Position numbers and translations under genes: made by a program | In this document: in pieces, positions 8,989 to 16,802 of the stretch | Numbering within the stretch: the stretch's first letter is position 1 | Layout of the letters: each line of letters starts with the position of its first letter | Notes under the pieces: model-generated | What the model was told of the DNA's origin: nothing | Seen by the model: the letters and a program-made list of their open reading frames with translations, nothing else | Databases searched by the model: none | Origin: JAHJUB01 sp041653615 [NCBI: Candidatus Ratteibacteria bacterium] | GTDB taxonomy: Bacteria > Ratteibacteria > UBA8468 > MWAK01 | Reading direction: 5' to 3' | Assembly: GCA_041653615.1 (NCBI GenBank) | Contig: JBAZEZ010000009.1 | Location: 6,194 to 70,193 of the forward strand | Length of the DNA: 64,000 bases

Positions 8989-9387
8989 TTGAGTATCGTG
9001 ATTAAAACCATAGGGAATAAAAAGTACGCCTATCATGCCTATCGCACCGGCAGTAAGGTAGTGCACCGGTATCTTGGAAGCGTTTCCGACAAGAACGTGG
9101 CGGCAAAAATCAAGGTACTGAAAACGGAGAAGCGGATACCGAGTCAATTCCACCCTTTATTCTGGGACACGAATCCCGATAAAATAAACATCCGTAAAAA
9201 CGCAAGGTACATCGTTGAGCGTGTCCTGGAAATCGGCGGCCTTGAGGCTTTCCAATGGATACAAAAACTCTACCCGACAAGACTGATTACCGAAACGTGC
9301 GACACGAGCAGAAAAATATCGGAAAAATCGAAAATATTCTGGAAAATCTGGACTGGAGACCGCGATGCATTCCGAATGTTTCCCTAA
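8989..9387 (+). CDS. DUF6922-type antitoxin-like protein of an AbiE-like toxin/antitoxin pair
   Basis: A 132-residue protein with two parts. Residues 1-45 (KTIGNKKYAYHAYRTGSKV) form a short basic beta-rich segment like those at the N-terminus of some transposase or antitoxin proteins. Residues about 55-125 (FWDTNPDKINI, YIVERVLEIGG, KIFWKIW) match my recollection of DUF6922, a small domain usually encoded just before an AbiEii nucleotidyltransferase toxin. Start is TTG at 8989, supported by AGGAGA at the right distance. Overlaps the toxin gene by 23 bases, so the two are co-translated. The antitoxin role is inferred from context. Confidence 0.7.
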   Translation: MSIVIKTIGNKKYAYHAYRTGSKVVHRYLGSVSDKNVAAKIKVLKTEKRIPSQFHPLFWDTNPDKINIRKNARYIVERVLEIGGLEAFQWIQKLYPTRLITETCDTSRKISEKSKIFWKIWTGDRDAFRMFP

Positions 9388-10021
9388 GGAAGGATTATTG
9401 GTTTTAACCCGGTTGAAACACATCGTTCGCCCGCATCACTTCCTCCTGGCCGGCGGTACCGCAGCGGCGATTCAAATCGGGCACAGGATATCTGAAGACC
9501 TTGATTTTTTCACAAACCAACCCTTCGCAACCGAAGAAATTTTTCGCGAACTTCAGCGCCGGAAACTCGCTCCTTTGCTTTTACAGGAAGAAAAACACAC
9601 GCTGACCGTAATTATCAAACAAACTAAGGTATCCCTGTTTTATTATCCCTACCCGTTTATTGAGAAGTATCTTGAATGGAAAGGCATCGCGGTTTCACAA
9701 ATTACGGATATTGCCGCTATGAAAATTATCGCCATAAATCAAAGGGGAGCAAAAAGAGATTTCGTTGACCTGTATTTTATGCTCCAAACGGTCCCGTTTT
9801 GGAAAATCTCCGAAAACATGGTGAAGCGGTTTGGCGCAAACCGGGTCAATCCCGTGCATATCGGTAAATCACTGGTTTACTTTCACGAAGCGGACTCCGA
9901 CCCGGAACCCCGGTATTGCAAGGGAAAAGAAACCGATTGGCAAATTATCAAAGCATTTTTTGCCAATCATGTTCCGCAAATGGTTCTCGCCCTTCAAAAC
10001 GCAACAGAGGTAAGAACTTGA
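9365..10021 (+). CDS. Nucleotidyltransferase of the AbiEii/AbiGii toxin family
   Basis: A 218-residue protein of the nucleotidyltransferase fold. LAGGTAAAIQIGHRISEDLDFFT (residues about 28-50) carries the GG..D-D signature that binds nucleotide and metal, and AAMKIIAINQRGAKRDFVDLYFM near residue 125 is the second conserved block of AbiEii proteins. Toxins of this family modify tRNA or other targets and are neutralised by the partner gene. The 23-base overlap with the upstream DUF6922 gene supports a two-gene system. It may serve in phage abortive infection or element stabilisation; target unknown. Convergent with the XRE gene, 7 bases apart. Confidence 0.82.
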   Translation: MHSECFPKEGLLVLTRLKHIVRPHHFLLAGGTAAAIQIGHRISEDLDFFTNQPFATEEIFRELQRRKLAPLLLQEEKHTLTVIIKQTKVSLFYYPYPFIEKYLEWKGIAVSQITDIAAMKIIAINQRGAKRDFVDLYFMLQTVPFWKISENMVKRFGANRVNPVHIGKSLVYFHEADSDPEPRYCKGKETDWQIIKAFFANHVPQMVLALQNATEVRT

Positions 10022-10028
10022 CAAATCT

Positions 10029-10385
10029 TTACTTACCCTTCTCTTCATCCGCCAAGTAATTAGCCATCTTCCAAAGCATCTTCTTGAAATTATCCCCTTT
10101 ATCCCTGACCAGACTTTCCAGCCGACGGGTAAAAAGATCCTGATTGCTCTTCAGATAGGCAACCGGTTCTTTCGGCGGATAAAAAAGGCCCTGGACGGGC
10201 ACCCCCAGAGCATCGGCGATTCTCTTCATCGTCTCCAGGCTTGCTTTCTTGGTTCCCCGCTCCACGTGGCTTAAAAAACTGGGGCTTATTTTTGCCTTAA
10301 AAGCCACCTTCTCCTGGGTTACTCCAATCTTTTCCCTGATTTCCCTGATACGTTTGCCCAATATGCGGTAGATGTTTTTTTCCAT
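10029..10385 (-). CDS. XRE-family transcriptional regulator
   Basis: A 118-residue protein with an N-terminal Cro/C1 helix-turn-helix (residues about 9-63: LGKRIREIREKIGVTQEKVA, then FLSHVERGTKKAS) and a C-terminal helical tail with no recognised domain. The start at 10385 gives the usual few residues before the helix-turn-helix. Divergent from the lipoprotein gene across a gap containing a consensus promoter and inverted repeats, so it probably controls itself and that operon. It could alternatively belong to the toxin/antitoxin pair it faces. Confidence 0.85.
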   Translation of the reverse strand: MEKNIYRILGKRIREIREKIGVTQEKVAFKAKISPSFLSHVERGTKKASLETMKRIADALGVPVQGLFYPPKEPVAYLKSNQDLFTRRLESLVRDKGDNFKKMLWKMANYLADEEKGK

Positions 10386-10388
10386 TAG

Positions 10389-10478
10389 GGAATATTATCG
10401 CCTATTATTCCTTTATTCTTAAATAGTCCATAGGAAATATAAATAATTTGACTTATGGATATAGTTGTGATAATATTC
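10389..10478. promoter_or_regulatory. Candidate operator: 10-bp inverted repeat spanning the divergent gap
   Basis: GAATATTATC at 10390-10399 and its exact reverse complement GATAATATTC at 10469-10478 lie at opposite ends of the gap. The right copy overlaps the -10 box of the rightward promoter and the left copy sits just ahead of the XRE start codon. GGAATA / TATTCC (10389-10411) forms a further short dyad. Likely binding sites of the XRE protein; inferred. Confidence 0.45.
10448..10476 (+). promoter_or_regulatory. Sigma70-type promoter for the 10.5-kb operon
   Basis: TTGACT at 10448-10453 and TAATAT at 10471-10476 with a 17-base spacer, followed by a leader of about 50 bases to the lipoprotein start at 10532. 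Confidence 0.7.
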
Positions 10479-10531
10479 ATAAATAAACGTTTCCCAGGAT
10501 CTGTCAAAATTTTTCTGTAAAAGGGAGGAGG

Positions 10532-11059
10532 ATGGAAAAGATAAAAAGATTGGTTTGGTTAGGCATAGCTATCGGTGTAATAGGCGTCTTGGCAGGTTGC
10601 GCCACCGGCCCTATGGTAGGTAAAGCCAACGTTCCTGCTCCGGAAAAGATTGAGACCCTTCAAATGTCCCCGTTATCTCTCGAAGTTTTGGACGAAACCA
10701 AGCAGGAAAAGAACCAGACGTTCATTCAGTCATTAGAGAATGATTTAAAACTGGAACTCTCCAACAACAGAATCCAGATGGATACAGAAGCGGACAAAAC
10801 ATTAAAGGTTTCCGTTAAGAGCGTCCATCAGACCGGGTACGCAAAAGAGTTCATAACCGGTCCTTTCCACGGACCCTCTTACCTTAAACTCAGCGTTACT
10901 TTAACCGATAAAACCGGAACTTCTCTGGCCGAATTCCCGGTGGCGCCGTTTTACGGCAACACCAAAGCTATATCCAACTTGTTAAAATCTCCGGGAAAAA
11001 TTACCAAAAAACTGGCTCAGGAGATCGTGAGTAGTCTAATATCGTTGAAGAAGCGTTAA
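10532..11059 (+). CDS. Lipoprotein of unknown function (DUF4410-like)
   Basis: A 175-residue exported lipoprotein: signal peptide with lipobox LAGC and acylated Cys at residue 23. The mature part (PEKIETLQMSPLSLEVLD, later DLKLELSNNRI and LKVSVKSV) resembles small outer-membrane lipoproteins of the DUF4410 type, with alternating strands. GGGAGGAGG precedes the ATG. First gene after a consensus promoter; a second lipoprotein follows 21 bases on. Function not recognised. Confidence 0.7.
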   Translation: MEKIKRLVWLGIAIGVIGVLAGCATGPMVGKANVPAPEKIETLQMSPLSLEVLDETKQEKNQTFIQSLENDLKLELSNNRIQMDTEADKTLKVSVKSVHQTGYAKEFITGPFHGPSYLKLSVTLTDKTGTSLAEFPVAPFYGNTKAISNLLKSPGKITKKLAQEIVSSLISLKKR

Positions 11060-11080
11060 TAAAACACGAGGAGAATAAAG

Positions 11081-11650
11081 ATGGGGGAATTAGGAGCAAA
11101 CGCAAAAGTTTTAATGTTGTTAACATTGGGGTCTTTATTGCTCGCAGGCTGCGTAACCTTTGGATCGGAAAGCGATACGAATAGTCCAACATCTGAGCAA
11201 AAAGTCTTAAGCGGAGCGCAGACATGCAGTGCGGTCTTTGAAGAATTGATTCCCGAACACAAACCTGACTTCCAAACATTTAAAGAATCTTATGAAAAAT
11301 CGTGGTCGGTAACTGTGGGGGTGCTTAAAACACTTGAAAATCCAATTACTTCAGCAGATAAGGAAAATGGCGTTATCGTAACCGATTACCTGGAAAAACC
11401 GAAAGGCATGTTCAAAGGGCCTTGGAGAGATAAATACTACGTAACAGTCAGCAAAACAGACGCTTCAACAACCCAAATAAAAATCAAACGAACGGTTGAA
11501 GAATTGGAGGCGCTCGAGAGAGTGCAGGGAAGTCGTCTTGTCGGTAAAGTCTGGCGGGAAAAGACCGGTGGCGTGGAATGGATGAAAAAACAGTCAAATG
11601 GCGCTTATGAAAAATACATCCTTGGTCTCATAGGAAAAAACTTGAAATGA
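11081..11650 (+). CDS. Lipoprotein with BamC-like domain
   Basis: A 189-residue lipoprotein with signal peptide and lipobox LAGC (Cys 24). Residues about 70-175 (SWSVTVGVLKTLENPI, GVIVTDYLEKP, YYVTVSKTDASTTQIKIKR) look like the NlpB/BamC helix-grip repeat found in outer-membrane assembly lipoproteins, though only one such unit is present. AGGAGA lies upstream of the ATG at 11081. Probably part of the envelope operon started at 10.45 kb. BamC similarity is judged by pattern only. Confidence 0.6.
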   Translation: MGELGANAKVLMLLTLGSLLLAGCVTFGSESDTNSPTSEQKVLSGAQTCSAVFEELIPEHKPDFQTFKESYEKSWSVTVGVLKTLENPITSADKENGVIVTDYLEKPKGMFKGPWRDKYYVTVSKTDASTTQIKIKRTVEELEALERVQGSRLVGKVWREKTGGVEWMKKQSNGAYEKYILGLIGKNLK

Positions 11651-11699
11651 AATAAGAAAACGGAAGACTCCAATTAACGATAGGTAACGGAGGTGTAAA

Positions 11700-12098
11700 A
11701 TGGCGCAAAAGGTTACCAACGTCACAACGAAACTGTCTGCAGAAGACGTAATCGTTAGATCGGTCCAGTTTTTTACCAACGAGAAATGGAGAACGCAAAC
11801 TCAAAGTTCAAGAGCGGTGACGTTTAGGACCAATCTGCCAGTGCCGCGAGTAATTACCGGTTTTCTTCTTTTTATCGGTGGTATTTTTTTATCTTTTACG
11901 ATAGTGCTGCTAATAATCGGAATTCCCATGGTTATTGCCGGATTTTTAATACTTTTCTCTGCTGGAGTACGCTTGCTCGGTTCACAAGACCTGGTGGTAA
12001 CAGCCACGCAGTCAGGAAACGGTTCTGAAGTTATAATTACGCATGCATATCAAGCCGCGCGTTCCGTAAATCAATTTGTTGAAGCTCTTCCTCAGTAA
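11700..12098 (+). CDS. Small membrane protein with two membrane segments
   Basis: A 132-residue protein with a soluble N-terminal part (residues 1-50), two adjacent membrane segments (residues about 52-72 and 76-92, VITGFLLFIGGIFLSF and IGIPMVIAGFLILF) and a polar tail. ACGGAGG lies at a good distance before the ATG. No family recognised; it sits between the lipoproteins and a TM2-domain protein and is likely co-expressed with them. Confidence 0.65.
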   Translation: MAQKVTNVTTKLSAEDVIVRSVQFFTNEKWRTQTQSSRAVTFRTNLPVPRVITGFLLFIGGIFLSFTIVLLIIGIPMVIAGFLILFSAGVRLLGSQDLVVTATQSGNGSEVIITHAYQAARSVNQFVEALPQ

Positions 12099-12114
12099 CC
12101 TTTTATTAAAAGTT

Positions 12115-12378
12115 ATGATCGATGTATCCGGAAAACCGGAACAAGAATGGATAGAGGAATTAAAACATAGGGAAAGCGACCGAAATTACACAACCGCGCT
12201 TATTCTATCGGTTTTGTTCGGCGCCTTTGGCGCGGACCGTTTCTATTTGGGATATACCGGACACGGTTATTGGAAACTTGTTACACTTGGCGGTTTTGGC
12301 ATATGGTGGTTAATTGATATATTTCTAATCGCTTCCGGTAAATTGCTGGATGCGGATGGGTACTTAATAAAAAAATAA
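12115..12378 (+). CDS. TM2 domain-containing membrane protein
   Basis: An 87-residue protein with a short polar N-terminus and the TM2 domain: SVLFGAFGADRFYLGYTGHG, then LVTLGGFGIWWLIDIFLI, the two membrane helices joined by the DRFYLG turn. The ATG at 12115 is preferred because an upstream in-frame TTG would sit inside the previous gene and add non-family residues. Function of TM2 proteins in bacteria is unknown. Confidence 0.85.
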   Translation: MIDVSGKPEQEWIEELKHRESDRNYTTALILSVLFGAFGADRFYLGYTGHGYWKLVTLGGFGIWWLIDIFLIASGKLLDADGYLIKK

Positions 12379-12435
12379 ACTCCGAATAATGAATGTATCC
12401 CGTAGCACTTAAAAACAACTTTTAGAGGAAAAAAC

Positions 12436-13479
12436 ATGATTAGAATTAATATGAAGTTTTTGTTAATGGGGCTTATTGTGTTGTTTGTTTATAATGTACA
12501 GGTGAGTCTTGTTTCTTCATCGGGGGCTCAAAATATTGTTTCAATTAAACAAGATGAGCCAACAGTTCAAAAAGTCAGGATACTTATTGACCAGATAAGA
12601 GTAATTTCTACGAAAAGTGACGATTTGGAAGCTATAGGATGGGGCGTAATGACGCAGATGGAGAAAATTGGAAAAATTGGAAATCCTGCTTTACCCCCAA
12701 TAATAGAAACACTCAACGATGCCAAGGAAAGCTGGAAGGTCAGATTTTTTATGGCCGTAATCCTAGGAGAAGTTATTCCGGATAAAATGACTGTTCCATC
12801 TTTGGTCAGGGTTGTGTCCAATAGAAAAGAACCTACACCACTTCGAACAGAATGTATCCAAGCGATGAGTTACATTGGCGATATCAGCGTAGTGACAACT
12901 CTTATCTCTACCCTTCGGGAATCAAATATTAACATAAAAATCACGGCAATGAATACCTTGGGAAACTTGAAGGATAGCAGGAGTGTTCCTTACCTGATTA
13001 CTCAATTAGATGATCCCGACTGGAATATCCAAATGGTGGCTTCGAGATCGCTTGGGCGCATCGGAGACTCACGGGCAATCAGCCCCCTAATCAAAAAAAT
13101 CAAGGGGAATAAACTACCCAAAGACAATTCAAGAATAATGCAAACCGTCACTATTGACGCGTTATCTAACTTCAACACCCCTGAGGTCGAACAATATTTC
13201 ATATCCATTCTTGAAGAAAATGAAACTGAAGACAATGTTAGGATGGCGACAATTGATGGTTTGGGCAGAATGAAGAGCGAAAAGTCTATAGATTTACTCT
13301 CGAAATTATTGCTCAGCAAGAAGGAGATTTTTAGAAAGCATGCAGCTGCAGCACTTGCTGAAATTGGTAATAAGAAAGCACTCAAATCAATTCAGCAGTC
13401 TATAGAAAGCACGGACAGTGAATATGTAAAGAATTCATTGGAACATTCAGCCAAAAAACTTTCCGAAAGCGGGAAATAG
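12436..13479 (+). CDS. Exported HEAT-repeat protein
   Basis: A 347-residue protein with an N-terminal signal or anchor (residues 6-24) and at least six tandem HEAT/PBS-lyase-type helical repeats from residue about 80 to the end (for example SLVRVVSNRKEPTPLRTECI, VPYLITQLDDPDWNIQMVAS, AISPLIKKIKG, HAAAALAEIGNKKALKSI). Such solenoids bind other proteins. AGAGGAA precedes the ATG. The coding sequence is more A+T-rich than the housekeeping genes, in line with an accessory origin. No enzymatic motif is seen. Confidence 0.8.
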   Translation: MIRINMKFLLMGLIVLFVYNVQVSLVSSSGAQNIVSIKQDEPTVQKVRILIDQIRVISTKSDDLEAIGWGVMTQMEKIGKIGNPALPPIIETLNDAKESWKVRFFMAVILGEVIPDKMTVPSLVRVVSNRKEPTPLRTECIQAMSYIGDISVVTTLISTLRESNINIKITAMNTLGNLKDSRSVPYLITQLDDPDWNIQMVASRSLGRIGDSRAISPLIKKIKGNKLPKDNSRIMQTVTIDALSNFNTPEVEQYFISILEENETEDNVRMATIDGLGRMKSEKSIDLLSKLLLSKKEIFRKHAAAALAEIGNKKALKSIQQSIESTDSEYVKNSLEHSAKKLSESGK

Positions 13480-13508
13480 TAAGTAATCATTTGTCGAAGG
13501 AGAAGGTT

Positions 13509-16500
13509 ATGAATATTATGATTAAGAAATATCTCCTTACTATATTGTCGATACCTGTTCTGTCGATTCTTCTGTCTATCCAATACTGCAATGCGTACGT
13601 TTCCTGGGCCTCTACTAATCAAAACCAATATCCTGGGGCCGCAGATGCTGTTTTCAAAGATCTCGGACCCAATGCTTGGGGTATTCCCGTATCTTTTCAG
13701 GTAGGTCACGCCGCTATTTTTTACCAGTATGGCACGGATGGTTCTCGACAGGTAATTCAAGCAAATGGATATAGTGCACCCAGCAGTATAGCATCATGGA
13801 GTGATTTCCTGGGAGGCTTGGAATATTGGGGAGCCTATTCACAGTCGCGGATTGATGCTTCCGCAAGAGAAGAGATTCTATACATTGCCACTACCTATTG
13901 TCTTAATATTCCTTATGCGTTGAATCGTGGACACTATAAGGATCCACCGAACAGCTTAAGGTGCGACGGTCTTGTTGAATATTGCTATGAACGGGCTTTT
14001 GGTGAAGAGAATTCACCAGCATATACCCAGCCAAATCAAGGGATAGTGCCCAATGATCAGTATGATGGAAACGCTCTTCGGCTGTGGTCATTTGCTTTGG
14101 ATTCAGATAGTTCCGAACATTACATGACTCCTGAAATAGTGATGGAATGGATTAACAACCAATCTACTGTAGATGATCCAACCACGGATGATCATGATTG
14201 GGGCAGTGGAAATTCAAGACAGGGCAAGAACTCTATTAACCATAATCCGGCATTAACGAGTGGAACTGTTAGTCCGTCTTCAGGATATGCCAATTCGACG
14301 AGTTTTACGTATTCGGTAAGTTACTCTGATGCCGACTTGGATGTGCCAGTCACAGCTTACGTCTATATTGACGGCAACCCACACACAATGACATTTGTCA
14401 GCGGTAAAGCATACAATGGGATATATCAATATATAACGACTTTATCAAGTGGGTCGCACAGCTACTACTTTTATTTCATTGATAATCAGAATAAATCGGG
14501 TTCGTGTAGATTGCCTTCCTCTGGTAATTACTCTGGGCCGATTATTACCATCCCACCAGCTATCTCCGTATCCCCGTCAGACGGATTGACCTCTTCGGGC
14601 AACCAAGGTGGACCGTTCAGCCCCTCAAGCAAACAGTACTCTGTTTCTAACAGCGGCGGAGGAACCTTAAACTGGACAGCTTCGGCAAACCAGAACTGGG
14701 TAACTGTCTCACCAACAAGTGGCACCAACTCCGGGACAGCGACAGTTTCAATCAACAGTAACGCCAACAGCCTCTCCGGTGGTGCTACCTACATCGCCAC
14801 CGTGACCTTTGGCGGAAATGGTGGTAGCACTGCCCGGCAAGTCAGTCTGACTGTGCAGAATCAGACCGCTATAATCAACATGACTATTGGGCCTCTCCCG
14901 GTAGATTTTGGTACCGTTTCGGTCGGCCAATCAGTCCAGCAAAACCTTACGATTACGAACGGTTCTAATTCAACCGGTGCATTAATAGGTTCCGTTGGCA
15001 CACCACCTGTTCCTTTTTCCCTTGTGAGCGATAATGCTTTTAATCTTGCGCCAGGACAATCCAAAATATTCACTTTTCGGTTCTCACCAACAACAAACGA
15101 TACATTTAACAATAGTTTTGCCGTTACAAGTAATGCCACCAACCAGGTGAGCCCAGTGAACCTTTCTATGTGCGGTGTTGGCTTCGGCGGACCCAGCTAT
15201 GGCATGACAATAACTTCGTGCGCAATCAGTAACACCAACCCAAATACCGGACAAGCGGTAACCCTGACCGGCATGGGTGGTCAGGTACACGGAGTCACAA
15301 GTGGGGACTTAATCAAAGTGGTCGTTGGCTTCCGCGATGGTTCAGGAAACTGGAGGGGCGGCGAACCGGTTTTGGTTTCGAGCACAGTTCCGGGGCAGAG
15401 TTTTCAACCGTGGTCGTACAGCAGCGGTGTTTCCGTCAACGCACCTTCGAGCTCCGGCACATACTACGTTTGGGTACGTTCAGTGCCAACAGTTACTAAT
15501 GCCACGGCCATCCAGGATTTTAAAAATGCTGCCCCAACCAGTGCTGATCAACAACGGGACGATAAGTGGAGCACACCGCTGACAGTCAACGGCAATGACC
15601 CGCTTTTCGGAAATCTACTTTTGTACAAACAGGATGGAACCCAAATTCTTGGAAACGTCCCTATAGATAATCCTGTTAGGGCTAACGGAACTTATACTGT
15701 GGGCAGCGACGGAAGCAACCAAGCATTAAGCCGATGGGAAATAATTTCGGGAAGTGATGTAGTGTTTACCGATACCTGTCTCTCGGGCGATTTGACTTCT
15801 TGCTGGCTACCGGGCAATGCCCTGAACCCTGGAACTGCTTACACTTTAAAAGTCAGAGCTAAAAACTCCAACAGTATTTGGTCGGAATGGGTTTCCCTGG
15901 ATTTCAACACGATTCCACAAATACAATCTAATGATTCAAATGGTGACGGTGTTCCGGATGACCAGACACCAACTAATGCCGATTTAATATCGTATGGTTT
16001 CGTTCCTTATAATCCTGGCATTCCTGATTCCGGCCTTCCCGATACTGCTTTGATCGTAAAGTTCAACAACGAGCCCATCTTGGTTGAGTCCACCGGCAAC
16101 GATACAATTTCTTATTTTGCCGGCATCACACCTTCGGAGGTGCCACCGTCAGATTACAGTAATCCTTATGGTGTTTTTACTACCCGGATAGAAGTTCCGG
16201 TGGGAACATCCATAACACTCACATACACGTTCCCCGCAACATTGCCTTCCGGTACTTTATGGTACAAATATGATGAATCTGCCACGGCCGGAAACAAATG
16301 GGTTGAATATCCAGATGCATTCCTTGGTCCGGGTTCAAATCAATTTACGATACAGGTTACCGATGGAGGTGAAGGTGATGCTGACGGAGTTGCCAATGGT
16401 ATCATCATAGACCCATCCGGACCTATTTCGCCCCCACCAACCCCTCCTCCTAACGGCGGTGGAGACAAAGGCGGTGGAGGAGGAGCCGCTGGTCCTCTTG

Positions 16501-16553
16501 CCGTGGGTATCTCCACCCTTCTGGGCTGGTGGAAACGTAGGAAGCGGGGATAG
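13509..16553 (+). CDS. Large secreted protein: permuted papain-like domain, BACON and Ig-like domains, C-terminal sorting-type tail
   Basis: 1014 residues with a signal peptide (residues 1-30). The first 200 residues carry VGHAAIFYQY and later RCDGLVEYCYE; histidine before cysteine is the order of circularly permuted NlpC/P60-type folds (YiiX/YycO-like), so a cysteine hydrolase or amidase is plausible. A BACON-type domain follows (about 345-445), then an ASPM/SPD-2/Hydin-type Ig domain (about 455-560), two less clear strand-rich domains, and a choice-of-anchor-U-like domain (about 840-965). The end is a Pro/Gly-rich linker, a hydrophobic stretch and basic residues, like GlyGly-CTERM sorting signals. 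Start at 13509 follows AAGGAGAAGG; an upstream TTG is less likely. No matching sorting protease is in the window. Confidence 0.75.
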   Translation: MNIMIKKYLLTILSIPVLSILLSIQYCNAYVSWASTNQNQYPGAADAVFKDLGPNAWGIPVSFQVGHAAIFYQYGTDGSRQVIQANGYSAPSSIASWSDFLGGLEYWGAYSQSRIDASAREEILYIATTYCLNIPYALNRGHYKDPPNSLRCDGLVEYCYERAFGEENSPAYTQPNQGIVPNDQYDGNALRLWSFALDSDSSEHYMTPEIVMEWINNQSTVDDPTTDDHDWGSGNSRQGKNSINHNPALTSGTVSPSSGYANSTSFTYSVSYSDADLDVPVTAYVYIDGNPHTMTFVSGKAYNGIYQYITTLSSGSHSYYFYFIDNQNKSGSCRLPSSGNYSGPIITIPPAISVSPSDGLTSSGNQGGPFSPSSKQYSVSNSGGGTLNWTASANQNWVTVSPTSGTNSGTATVSINSNANSLSGGATYIATVTFGGNGGSTARQVSLTVQNQTAIINMTIGPLPVDFGTVSVGQSVQQNLTITNGSNSTGALIGSVGTPPVPFSLVSDNAFNLAPGQSKIFTFRFSPTTNDTFNNSFAVTSNATNQVSPVNLSMCGVGFGGPSYGMTITSCAISNTNPNTGQAVTLTGMGGQVHGVTSGDLIKVVVGFRDGSGNWRGGEPVLVSSTVPGQSFQPWSYSSGVSVNAPSSSGTYYVWVRSVPTVTNATAIQDFKNAAPTSADQQRDDKWSTPLTVNGNDPLFGNLLLYKQDGTQILGNVPIDNPVRANGTYTVGSDGSNQALSRWEIISGSDVVFTDTCLSGDLTSCWLPGNALNPGTAYTLKVRAKNSNSIWSEWVSLDFNTIPQIQSNDSNGDGVPDDQTPTNADLISYGFVPYNPGIPDSGLPDTALIVKFNNEPILVESTGNDTISYFAGITPSEVPPSDYSNPYGVFTTRIEVPVGTSITLTYTFPATLPSGTLWYKYDESATAGNKWVEYPDAFLGPGSNQFTIQVTDGGEGDADGVANGIIIDPSGPISPPPTPPPNGGGDKGGGGGAAGPLAVGISTLLGWWKRRKRG

Positions 16554-16594
16554 GCACTGGCCGGACAAGAACAAGTGAGTTTTGATTGTAGAAA

Positions 16595-16634
16595 CAGCCC
16601 CGGGACAGAAAAAAGGTTTCGGGGCTGCTCTATT
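16595..16634 (+). terminator. Probable terminator of the large secreted-protein gene
   Basis: CAGCCCCG (16595-16602) pairs with CGGGGCTG (16620-16627) and is followed by CTCTATTTTA, about 40 bases after the stop codon. Confidence 0.55.
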
Positions 16635-16663
16635 TTAGGCAGTCTCCTTTGACAACTGCAAAT

Positions 16664-16800
16664 ACGAGATTCTTCGCTACGCTCAGAATGACACAACAAG
16701 CGACCCTGAAAGGGTCGCGCTACGAAAGAGACTACGGCCTCCTATCCACCCCCACCTTGCCTCCCCCGTCAAGGAGGAAACAAGAGGAAACAATTAGTGG
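16664..16800. repeat. Remnants of dispersed palindromes
   Basis: The gap holds GCGACCCTGAAAGGGTCGC (16700-16720, also at 8837 and 60148), a GATTCTTCGCTACGCTCAG segment, and a CTTGCCTCCCCC..GGAGGAAAC stretch resembling family D. No gene seen. Confidence 0.5.
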
Positions 16801-16802
16801 AT

